Assembly (NCBI RefSeq): GCF_003323735.1
Contig: NZ_QOIM01000037.1
Coordinates: forward strand, 62,001-126,000
Source of the DNA: Streptomyces reniochalinae
Lineage (GTDB): Bacteria > Actinomycetota > Actinomycetes > Streptomycetales > Streptomycetaceae
Direction: 5' to 3'
Length of the DNA: 64,000 bases
Shown: one piece after another, positions 25,967 through 32,827 of the stretch
How the letters are laid out: each line of letters opens with the position of its first letter
Numbering within the stretch: position 1 is the stretch's first letter
Notes under the pieces: generated by a model
The model's input: the letters and a program-made list of their open reading frames with translations, nothing else
What the model was told of the DNA's origin: nothing
The model's database searches: none
Position numbers and translations under genes: made by a program

Positions 25967-27099
25967 CGCCGCCTCCTGACCATCCCGAGCCGCATCGTCG
26001 CGACGATCTCCCGCTGGACCTCGCTCACCCCGCCACCGAAGGTGTTGATCTGCGCGGCTCTGTTCATCCGTTCGACCTCGCCGTCCCCGAAGGCTCCCGG
26101 CGAGCCGGCGCGCACCGTCCCGGCCCCGCCCAGCACCTCCTGGCACAGCGCGTGGACCGCGACGGTGCTCTCCGTGCCCGCGACCTTCACCCCGCTGGCG
26201 TCGCCGGGGGTGAGCGTGCCCGCCCCGACGTCCTGGACGAGCCGCCAGTTGAGCAACCGGGTGGCCGCGAGGCGTGCGTGCGCCTCCGCGAGCCGCGCCC
26301 GCACCCAGGGTTCGCCGATCAGACCGGTCTCGCGTACGTGTGCGAGCACGGCGTGGTAGTGGTCCTCGGCCTGCATGCCGAGCGCGGCGAGCGCCACCCG
26401 TTCGTGGTTGAGCTGGTTGGTGATCAGGCCCCAGCCGCCGTTCTCCTCGCCGACGAGGGCGCCGTCAGGCAGCCGGACACCGTCGTAGTAGGTCGCCGTG
26501 GTCGTCAGACCGCCGACCGTCTCGATGGGCGTCCACGAGAACCCGGGCGCGTCGGTCGGCACGAGGAGGATCGAGATGCCCTTGTGCTTGGGCGCCTCCG
26601 GATCCGTGCGGCAGGCCAGCCAGATCCAGTCGGCCTGCTGGGCGTTGCTGGTGAACGTCTTCGCCCCGTCGACGCGCCAGCCGCCGTCGGCCGCGCGCAC
26701 CGCCCGGGTGCGCAGCGAGGCGAGGTCCGTGCCCGCCTCCGGCTCCGTGTAGCCGATGGCGAAGACGATCTCGCCGCTGAGGACGCGGGGCAGGAAGAAC
26801 GCCTTCTGCTCCTCTGTGCCGTTCTTCATCAGCGTCGGGCCGACGGTGTTGAGGGTGACCATCGAGACGGGCGCCCCCGCACGGTTGGCCTCGTCGAAGA
26901 ATATGAACTGTTCGTCCGGGCCCCGCCCCTGGCCGCCGTACTCGACGGGCCAGCCGAGGCCGAGCAGCCCGTCGGCCCCGATCCGGCGCAGCAGGGCGCG
27001 CTGCGGGGCCTCGCTGCCGTCCGGCGGGCGTAACGCGCGGAAGTAGGCGCGCAACTCGGCGCGGAGCGCGCGGTGGCGATCGGTCGGGGCGAGTCGCAT
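25963..27099 (-). CDS. Acyl-CoA dehydrogenase (FadE29/ChsE2-like)
   Basis: The start chosen is ATG 27099 (MRLAPTDRHRALRAELRAYFRAL), giving 378 residues. Canonical motifs are IGYTEPEAGTDLASLRT (flavin-binding signature), KTFTSNAQQADWIWLACRT, NQLNHERVALAA, and a C-terminal INTFGGGVSEVQREIVATMRLGM typical of the FadE29 group, where the catalytic Glu is displaced. It is the first gene of the five-gene operon and its stop overlaps the next start. A dyad lies immediately upstream. It would introduce a double bond into an acyl-CoA side chain together with the second dehydrogenase. Confidence 0.88.
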   Translation of the reverse strand: MRLAPTDRHRALRAELRAYFRALRPPDGSEAPQRALLRRIGADGLLGLGWPVEYGGQGRGPDEQFIFFDEANRAGAPVSMVTLNTVGPTLMKNGTEEQKAFFLPRVLSGEIVFAIGYTEPEAGTDLASLRTRAVRAADGGWRVDGAKTFTSNAQQADWIWLACRTDPEAPKHKGISILLVPTDAPGFSWTPIETVGGLTTTATYYDGVRLPDGALVGEENGGWGLITNQLNHERVALAALGMQAEDHYHAVLAHVRETGLIGEPWVRARLAEAHARLAATRLLNWRLVQDVGAGTLTPGDASGVKVAGTESTVAVHALCQEVLGGAGTVRAGSPGAFGDGEVERMNRAAQINTFGGGVSEVQREIVATMRLGMVRRRR

Positions 27100-27100
27100 T

Positions 27101-27120
27101 TTCTGACTGTCCGTCAGGAA
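27101..27120. promoter_or_regulatory. Dyad CTGAC-N5-GTCAG upstream of the acyl-CoA operon
   Basis: Read leftwards, CTGACGGACAGTCAG lies directly upstream of the ATG at 27099, flanked by TTC and GAA-like bases that extend the symmetry. Dyads of this TGAC/GTCA type are typical TetR-family operators at catabolic operons. No regulator gene is adjacent, so the cognate protein is unknown. Confidence 0.45.
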
Positions 27121-27245
27121 CGCGTCCGGTGTCAACCGTCCGCCCGCACACACGACCGCGCGCCCGCGATCAGGTTCGCGGACGCGCGGCCTCAGCCCAT
27201 CCCCATGAACGCCCGGCCTGTCAGACCGGCAGGGCGCTCAGTCGG

Positions 27246-27527
27246 TCACCACAGGTTGTGGAAGACGACGGTGGTGGTCTCGTTGTGCGTCACGTTGGTC
27301 TGGTCCACGTCCGCACCGTTGCCGTTGACGGTGGCGTTGTTGGCGTTGTTGGTGTTGTTGCCGTCGCCCACGGCGCCCTGCACCTGCGAGCTGGAGCTCG
27401 CGTTGGAATTCGATCCGTCGTCCGCGAGGGAGCCGTTGTCCGCGTACGCCACACCGGACATGACGGCGACGGCGAACGGAAGGGCGGCGGCGGCCGCGAT
27501 GACGCGGGCGGTACGGATGCGTGCCAT
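27246..27527 (-). CDS. Small secreted Asn-rich protein, unknown function
   Basis: Start ATG 27527 is fixed by TGGAGGATTGAAC; 93 residues. A Sec signal peptide (MARIRTARVIAAAAALPFAVAVMSGVAYA-DNG) is followed by about 64 residues rich in Asn, Ser, Gly and Asp (SNSNASSSSQV, GDGNNTNNANNATVNGNG), ending with TTTVVFHNLW. There is no cysteine in the mature part and no known domain. The aliphatic-aromatic C-terminus after a polar repeat is reminiscent of small cell-surface proteins. It stands alone between the acyl-CoA operon and the mobile-element debris. Confidence 0.8.
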   Translation of the reverse strand: MARIRTARVIAAAAALPFAVAVMSGVAYADNGSLADDGSNSNASSSSQVQGAVGDGNNTNNANNATVNGNGADVDQTNVTHNETTTVVFHNLW

Positions 27528-27796
27528 GTTCAATCCTCCAGGAACCGTGAGTGCGCCACGAGAGCGCCCTGCACCGTAAGTGCCTTTGCACCGCCAGCAG
27601 TTGGCCGACTGCGAAGCGGTCTCGCTGTACGACGTCGCGGATCCAGAGTTGCCCAACGCATCTGGAGTGAACCCCTCCTGACGGGTGGTTTCCCCCGCAA
27701 GTATGACGACGTGTCGATAAACCCCCCGTACGCCCCCGACTCCGCCCTGCCGCCCCGCACTCCCCCGCGCTCACCGCACCGCGCACGCGGCCTCGT

Positions 27797-28084
27797 TCAC
27801 GCCTCCGAGGCCGCGCCCCTGGCCACTCCCGCGCCCGGCGGCCTCCACTGCGGGTCACGCCCCGTCAAGGCCACCACTCTCTCCAGCAGCGGCACGTCAT
27901 CCCGGACGGCGACGACGGGCCCGACAATGCCCTCCGCGCTCTCGTCGTCCACGGCCGCCGCGAGGAACGTGTGGAGCACACGCAGCGTGTGCTCGTCCAC
28001 CTCGTACGCCTGTCCGGTGGCGCGCGAGGTCCCACCCGTGCACGACGAGCTCGTCCAGGGTCACGAGACCGGCCTGGGCCCCCG
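27797..28084 (-). pseudogene. TIGR03086-family protein, 3' fragment with frameshift
   Basis: Minus-strand frames encode LVTLDELVVHGWDLAR, then after a shift ATGQAYEVDEHTLRVLHTFLAAAVDDESAEGIVGPVVAVRDDVPLLERVVALTGRDPQW. Together these match the C-terminal half of TIGR03086 (DinB-like metal-binding) proteins. The N-terminal half is missing where transposase sequence begins near 28085, and one frameshift lies at about 28025-28035. Another full-length member of this family is at 61626-62303. Confidence 0.8.
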
Positions 28085-28085
28085 T

Positions 28086-28321
28086 GGATCTTGACCAGGG
28101 TGAGCAGCGGGACCGGTCGGGGTGCGTAGCAGCGGTAGTAGGCACGCTCTCCGGTGCGGCGGTTGCGGCGGATCAACAGGTACTGATGACCCGCCAGGCC
28201 GGGTGCGGCCAGGGCGAGGTACGTCCAGTCGTACCAGCGGTGACCTTTGGCTCCCTGTCCGGCGGACAGCTTGTGCCGGGCCGGCCGCGGGATGCGCTTG
28301 GCGAGGTGGTCGGCGCGTTGT
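28086..28321 (-). mobile_element. IS701-like transposase, C-terminal fragment
   Basis: The minus-strand frame includes KRIPRPARHKLSAGQGAKGHRWYDWTYLALA, then YLLIRRNRRTGERAYYRCYAPRPVPLLTLVKIHGG. This is the pattern of the Streptomyces IS701-type DDE transposase C-terminal region. It has no start and no end of its own, joining a TIGR03086 remnant on one side and an IS630-like remnant on the other. Confidence 0.75.
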
Positions 28322-28338
28322 GGCCCTGTCCTGGTGGC

Positions 28339-29004
28339 TGAACGGGTGAGGGTGCGGGAGATCGACGACGATGGGGGCCAGAGGTTGCCGCGGATCATCC
28401 GCCGGGGCACCGGTTCCGTGGTGACCTGGCGCCGGGCCCAGATGGTGCTGCTGTCCGCGCAGGGCACAACCTCCAGCCCCACCCCGGACGCCAGTGGGCC
28501 GAGCGCGGCGGCAAGCACAAGGACCCCGACCGCGAACCACGGCCACGCCGTCGGGCGACCTACAACCGCCCGCACGGCGTCCGTCATCTGTTCGCCGCCT
28601 ACGACCTGGGCAGGGACCAGCTCTACGGGCACATCAAGAAGACCAAGAACCGCTTCAATCTCCTGGAGTTCTGCCGCTGTCTGCGCTCTCTGCACCCCGT
28701 CGGGAAGCGCATCGCGAGCGTGTGCGACAACTACTCGCCGCACCTGACCACCAATCGGTGCCGCCGGGTCGCCAACTGGGCCGAGGCGAACAACGTCGAG
28801 ATCGCCTACACGCCGACCAACTCCTCGTGGCTGAACCGGATCGAGGCCCAGTTCACGGCCCTGCGCTACTTCACTGTCGACGGCACTGACCACGCCAGCC
28901 ACAAAGAGCGGGGCAGCATGATCCGCCGCTCCATCATCTGGCGAAACAACCACGCCCGGGACGAGGGCCTACGCTCGGTCGTGAGCAGGGCAAACGTCGC
29001 CTGA
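28339..29004 (+). pseudogene. IS630-family transposase, internally deleted
   Basis: An N-terminal piece (AERVRVREIDDDGGQRLPRIIRRGTGSVVTWRRAQMVLLSAQG, 28339-28467) is followed almost directly, in a different frame, by NLQPHPGRQWAERGGKHKDPDREPRPRRRATYNRPHGVRHLFAAYDLG and the DDE C-terminal part CDNYSPHLTT, ANNVEIAYTPTNSSWLNRIEAQFTALRYF, ending RSVVSRANVA at 29004. Most of the central HTH and first catalytic region is missing. It cannot encode an active transposase. Confidence 0.88.
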
Positions 29005-29760
29005 AGCCGTAAGAGTCGCATCCCGACGGAACAACGCAGTCCACTGGAAGGTCACGCCGAACAGCTCTGACTCAGGGGGCTCCTCTCGCATGCGGCGCAG
29101 GTCCACTTCCACCAGATCGAAGAAGATCCAGCGCAGCGATTCGGGGGTGTAGGCGAGGCCGCCCTGCAACTCGCGTTCGCGGTAGAGGCCAGCGTCCGTG
29201 AGTTCCGACCCTGCTCCTCCCTCGCCGGCGGCGAAGCTGGTGAGCGCGAGATGGCCGCCAGGGGCGAGGACCCGGTCGAGGAGGGCCAGGTAGCTGACCC
29301 GGCGGTGCGGCGGCAGATGGTGGAAGCAGCCTGAGTCGACGACCAGGTCGTATGGGCCGCTCAACTCGGCGGCGGGGAGCGCGAAAGCGTCGCCGCACAG
29401 GAAGCGGACGTCGACTCCGGCCCCGTGAGCCCGGTCCTCACCCCAGGCGACGGCCACCGGGGAGAGGTCGACGGCGTCCACCTCGAAGCCGTGCGCAGCG
29501 AGGTACACGGCATTGCGGCCCGGCCCGCATCCCAGGTCCAGGGCCCGGCCGGGAGCGATCAGGCCCTGGTCGAGGTAGGCAGCCAGGTTCTCGTCCGGTT
29601 TCGACACGAAGAAAGGGACCGGCCTTGAGCGGTCGGCATAGAAGCGGTCCCAGAAGCCCATACCGTCGCCCGTCGCCAGGCGGCCGGCCTCGGACTCAGA
29701 TGCGAAGAGACCGTCCAAGAGCGCGAGAACGTCCTCGACGGTGCGTACGGTCCGGTCCAT
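28969..29760 (-). CDS. SAM-dependent methyltransferase, class I
   Basis: A 263-residue protein starting at ATG 29760. Motif I is ALDLGCGPGRNAVYLAAHGFEVDAVDLSP near residues 73-100, followed by FLCGDAFALP, YDLVVDSGCFHHLPPHRRVSYLALL and PGGHLALTSFAAGEGG. This is the pattern of small-molecule or thiol methyltransferases. The last 12 codons overlap the transposase remnant on the opposite strand, so the native C-terminus may have been replaced. The substrate is unknown. It sits at the left edge of a region with composition unlike the flanking core genes. Confidence 0.85.
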   Translation of the reverse strand: MDRTVRTVEDVLALLDGLFASESEAGRLATGDGMGFWDRFYADRSRPVPFFVSKPDENLAAYLDQGLIAPGRALDLGCGPGRNAVYLAAHGFEVDAVDLSPVAVAWGEDRAHGAGVDVRFLCGDAFALPAAELSGPYDLVVDSGCFHHLPPHRRVSYLALLDRVLAPGGHLALTSFAAGEGGAGSELTDAGLYRERELQGGLAYTPESLRWIFFDLVEVDLRRMREEPPESELFGVTFQWTALFRRDATLTASGDVCPAHDRA

Positions 29761-30114
29761 CCGGCCCCCTTTCGACCGATGCCGACCATAGGAGCGAGAA
29801 TGACAAAAGGCCAGGTCAGGCGGTGTATAGCGGTGGCTGGAACGGGCTGCTGCGGGCCCCGAAGGACACTGGCAAGCAACCCACTCCAGACCCCGACTCC
29901 GCGTCTGCCCAGCCAGTCGTCACGGGCCGGAACGGGGCCATTCTCGGCTGCCGCGGGGAGACTATTCCGACGAGTTCTCCAGCGGTGCTACAGGGCGAAC
30001 CTTGGCTCGCTTTGTTCACGGGTGTCGACAGCTATTGTTCAGCGCTTCGGGAGGCACCGACACCGCGCTGTGTTCGATGGTCAAGTCAGATGACAGTGCC
30101 CGGGCCGTGGCACC
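29761..30114. other. Intergenic region, no gene recognised
   Basis: 354 bases between a methyltransferase start and a TetR stop. Open frames here are short and lack ribosome binding sites or family-like sequence. The promoter of the methyltransferase should lie near 29765-29830. Confidence 0.5.
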
Positions 30115-30747
30115 TCAGTCCTCCCGGTGGCTGGCGACGGCGTCACCACCGAAGGACGCGGCGAGCGCCCGTGCGATCAGGTCGGGCAGCTTGGTGTGTC
30201 CGTCGTCTTCGGCCCAACGCGTCAGCGCCGTGTGCATCGCGGCCATGCAGGCGCTGGTCGCCGCCTGGGCCCGGAACGCGGCGTCGGGGTCGGACGCGTC
30301 ATCCCCGAGGGAGTCGACGATGGCCTGTTGCAACGCGTACTGGCTGTCCAGGTGCCGGGCCCGCAGCGCGGGCGTCGAGACCATGAGCCGGAGGCAGTCC
30401 AGCAGGAACCGCTCGTCCGCCCCCGGTTCGTCCCCGTTGCCGTCCGTCAAGGCTGTGGCCGCGTCGATGAGCGCGCCGCCGACGCGGCGCACTAGGGGTT
30501 GCATCGCGGAGGACGCGGCGACCTGCTCGGCGATGAGCTGGGCGGGCTGGTCGATGAGAACGAGATCCTCCTTGGTGGGAAAGTGCCGGTACACGGTCAT
30601 TGCCGAGACGCCGGCGGCCTCGGCGACGTCGGCCACCGTCACCGCGTCGTAGCCGTGGTCGGTGAACAACCGTACTGCGTGCGCCTGGACCAGGCGCCGC
30701 GTCTCGGATCGCTGTCGTTCCCGCAGGGTTGGTTGCCGCTCACTCAT
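30115..30747 (-). CDS. TetR/AcrR-family repressor
   Basis: A 210-residue regulator starting at ATG 30747. The N-terminal HTH is clear: RDLxAF-like VQAHAVRLFTDHGYDAVTVADVAEAAGVSAMTVYRHFPTKEDLVL. The C-terminal ligand domain is typical of AcrR proteins. It is divergent from a short-chain dehydrogenase with 53 bases between starts, and a perfect palindrome sits in the gap, so it most likely represses itself and the dehydrogenase until a ligand binds. Confidence 0.92.
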   Translation of the reverse strand: MSERQPTLRERQRSETRRLVQAHAVRLFTDHGYDAVTVADVAEAAGVSAMTVYRHFPTKEDLVLIDQPAQLIAEQVAASSAMQPLVRRVGGALIDAATALTDGNGDEPGADERFLLDCLRLMVSTPALRARHLDSQYALQQAIVDSLGDDASDPDAAFRAQAATSACMAAMHTALTRWAEDDGHTKLPDLIARALAASFGGDAVASHRED

Positions 30748-30767
30748 GTGCTAGACACTACCATCAC

Positions 30768-30780
30768 GTTAGTGACTAAC
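30768..30780. promoter_or_regulatory. TetR operator palindrome GTTAGT-G-ACTAAC
   Basis: A perfect 13-bp palindrome in the 53-base divergent promoter region between the TetR gene and the SDR gene. It extends partly into CACTA / TAGTG flanks. Position and symmetry fit an autoregulatory TetR site. Confidence 0.75.
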
Positions 30781-30800
30781 ATTTTGAGCGGAGTGACGAC

Positions 30801-31565
30801 ATGGGCGATCTGACGGGGAGAACGGCTTTGGTGACGGGCGCGTCGCGCGGCATCGGGCAGGCAATCGCCATTCGGCTCGCGGCCGAAGGGGCCGCGGTCA
30901 TCGTGCATTTCGGCACGGATGACAGCGGGGCGGCTGCGACGGTCGACGCGGTGGAACGCGCCGGTGGGACCGCCTTCTCCGTCCGAGCCGAACTAGGCGT
31001 GGACGGTGACGTCGAGACGCTGTTCGCCGGCGTGGAGGCCGACTTGGCCGGTCGGCCGCTCGACATCCTCGTGAACAGTGCGGCGGCCGCACCGGCCGGT
31101 CCGCTCGGCGTGACGACCCGGGCGGAGTTCGACCACTTGTTCGCGGTGAACGTGCGAGCACCGTACTTCATCATCGAGCGGGCGCTGCCTCTGCTGAGCG
31201 AGGGCGCCCGGATCGTCTCGCTCTCGTCGGTGGCGACCCGGATGGCCAACGCGACCCAGGCTTCTTTCGCCATGACGAAGGGCGCGATCGAGACGATGAC
31301 CAAAACCCTCGCTGTCCAACTCGGCCCCCGAAGGATCACGGTGAACGCGGTCGCCCCTGGGGCCACCAGGACGGCGACCAACGGAGTGGCCTTCGACGCG
31401 CCGGGCCTCACCGAACAGATATCCGGCATGACGGCACTCAACCGGCTGGGCGCGCCCGACGACGTAGCCGACGTGGTCGCCTTCCTCGCCTCCGATGCCG
31501 CCCGCTGGGTCACTGGGCAGATCCTCGACGCGAGCGGTGGCCTGTTCCTCGGTCCACGCATCTGA
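30801..31565 (+). CDS. Short-chain dehydrogenase/reductase with Tyr-to-Phe active site
   Basis: A 254-residue Rossmann-fold protein, start ATG 30801 after GAGCGGAGTG. The cofactor motif is TGASRGIGQAIA (12-24), then DILVNSAAAAP and the catalytic-Ser strand RIVSLSSVATR. The YxxxK site reads SFAMTKGAIETMTK, so the proton-donor tyrosine is phenylalanine while lysine remains. The C-terminus WVTGQILDASGGL is standard. It would be under the divergent TetR. If the substitution is real, the enzyme may be impaired, use another donor, or act as a binding protein. The substrate is unknown. Confidence 0.9.
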   Translation: MGDLTGRTALVTGASRGIGQAIAIRLAAEGAAVIVHFGTDDSGAAATVDAVERAGGTAFSVRAELGVDGDVETLFAGVEADLAGRPLDILVNSAAAAPAGPLGVTTRAEFDHLFAVNVRAPYFIIERALPLLSEGARIVSLSSVATRMANATQASFAMTKGAIETMTKTLAVQLGPRRITVNAVAPGATRTATNGVAFDAPGLTEQISGMTALNRLGAPDDVADVVAFLASDAARWVTGQILDASGGLFLGPRI

Positions 31566-31730
31566 CCAACGAAGGCTTGGCGAAGGCAGCGCATCGCGTA
31601 ACTCCACGCCGCAACCATGGCCATGAAGAGCACTACCTACGGCTGGAGTATCAGAGTTCACAGAACTCAACCGAGCGGCGAGCGGAATCGTTACTTCTGC
31701 CGTTGACAGATCCCAGGAAGGCGCGAGCTC

Positions 31731-32480
31731 GTGTTTGGAGAACTCGAATTCTTCGAGAAGGAGATACATGCATTACCAGCGGACGTGAAGCGAAGGCGGC
31801 TCGCGTTGACGCCCGAAGCCGAACGCCTCAACCGGGCGGTCGACAGGCAGTTCGACCGGTGGATCCTCTCGGGTGGCCCCGAATTCGAGAAGGCGAACAA
31901 GGAGTTCATGGACTTCTTCGAGGAACACGACGAGGAGTTCCCCGAAGGATACTTACTGTATGGACTCAACAGGATACACCGGAAATATCCGTTGTCACGC
32001 CCGAGGAAGGCGGCTCTCGACTGGCCGACCATCCTGGTCACATCGACCCTGACGCCGTTCCTCGCCGCAATGGCCAATCACTATGGCGGAAAGGCCGCCT
32101 CAACCGTCGGAGCCAGGTCACGAAGAGCCGTCCGCCGACTGATCAGGCGAGAACTGCATGCGGGTATCCGCTCCGACGAGGTACAGCCCGGACGTCGGCC
32201 AGGAATCCCTCGTCGAATGCTCCAACTCATCGACGAAAACGGGATTCCTGTCCTCCTCGACAGCTATATACCGGCCGAGGGAGTGATGCAACTCCTCAAC
32301 CTCGACTTCGTGGCACTCGTGGCCGAATACGACGCCCCGCCGTATGTCCTCTGGTCGGAAGACGCCTGCGAATGGCGTGCGCAGGGAACGAAAAACAATG
32401 CAGCGCATTATTCCGTATGGAACAACGAGAACCGCACATGGCGACACGGGGCGTCCATCGGCGAGGACAGCGCGGCGTGA
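31731..32480 (+). CDS. Hypothetical protein, island-like
   Basis: 249 residues from GTG 31731 (MFGELEFFEKEIHALPADVKRRRLALTPEAERLNRAVDRQFDRWI), with GGAAGG upstream. The N-terminal 80 residues are charged and helical (FEKANKEFMDFFEEHDEEFPEGY). One hydrophobic stretch lies near residue 100 (WPTILVTSTLTPFLAAMANHY). The C-terminal part contains GIPVLLDSYIPAEGVMQLLNLDFVALVAEYDAPPYVLW. I do not recognise a family. Base composition is less GC-rich than in neighbouring core genes. It lies beside tRNA-Ser, suggesting acquisition. Confidence 0.65.
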   Translation: MFGELEFFEKEIHALPADVKRRRLALTPEAERLNRAVDRQFDRWILSGGPEFEKANKEFMDFFEEHDEEFPEGYLLYGLNRIHRKYPLSRPRKAALDWPTILVTSTLTPFLAAMANHYGGKAASTVGARSRRAVRRLIRRELHAGIRSDEVQPGRRPGIPRRMLQLIDENGIPVLLDSYIPAEGVMQLLNLDFVALVAEYDAPPYVLWSEDACEWRAQGTKNNAAHYSVWNNENRTWRHGASIGEDSAA

Positions 32481-32636
32481 CCGGCTCAGGAACAGCCGGA
32501 GGGCCTTCAAGGCGCCGCGGCACTCCCGGAGACCACGGCGGCCATGAAGGCAGCGCTCCCGCCCACCGGGCCGCGCTGCGGCCGACCCGCCTGGTCCGAA
32601 GAGCCGGGTGAGACAGGCTGAGACAGACAGAGCCAA

Positions 32637-32673
32637 CACAAGGGGCGCCCCTGTGTTCGGGACGCCCCTTGTG
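32637..32673 (-). terminator. Terminator hairpin downstream of tRNA-Ser
   Basis: Perfect 11-bp arms CACAAGGGGCG and CGCCCCTTGTG with a 15-base loop, 23 bases past the 3' end of tRNA-Ser in its reading direction. It could also stop transcription from 31731-32480. Confidence 0.8.
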
Positions 32674-32695
32674 ACGTTCAGCGCTCTCAGCTGTG

Positions 32696-32782
32696 CGGAG
32701 GCGGTGGGATTTGAACCCACGGAGGTGTCGCCACCTCTACGGTTTTCAAGACCGCTCCCTTCGGCCGCTCGGGCACGCCTCC
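32696..32782 (-). tRNA. tRNA-Ser (anticodon UGA)
   Basis: Acceptor GGAGGCG / CGCCTCC, anticodon stem GGT / ACC around CTTGAAA, a long variable arm (GAGGTGGCGACACCTC) typical of serine tRNAs, and a T-loop with TTCAAAT. It marks the change from the patchwork region to conserved core genes. Confidence 0.95.
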
Positions 32783-32827
32783 CCGCACCGCCGGTGCCGA
32801 CGATGCGGGGAACAGCCTAGCGCGTGG

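Noticed and set aside
27205..27240. Possible terminator hairpin after the Asn-rich secreted protein (GCCC ... GGGC with inner CCTG/CAGG).
   Set aside because: Pairing is interrupted and there is no U-tract; too weak to annotate.
29779..30093. Rightward 104-codon frame between the methyltransferase and TetR genes.
   Set aside because: No start signal or recognisable domain; it occupies the presumed promoter of the methyltransferase.
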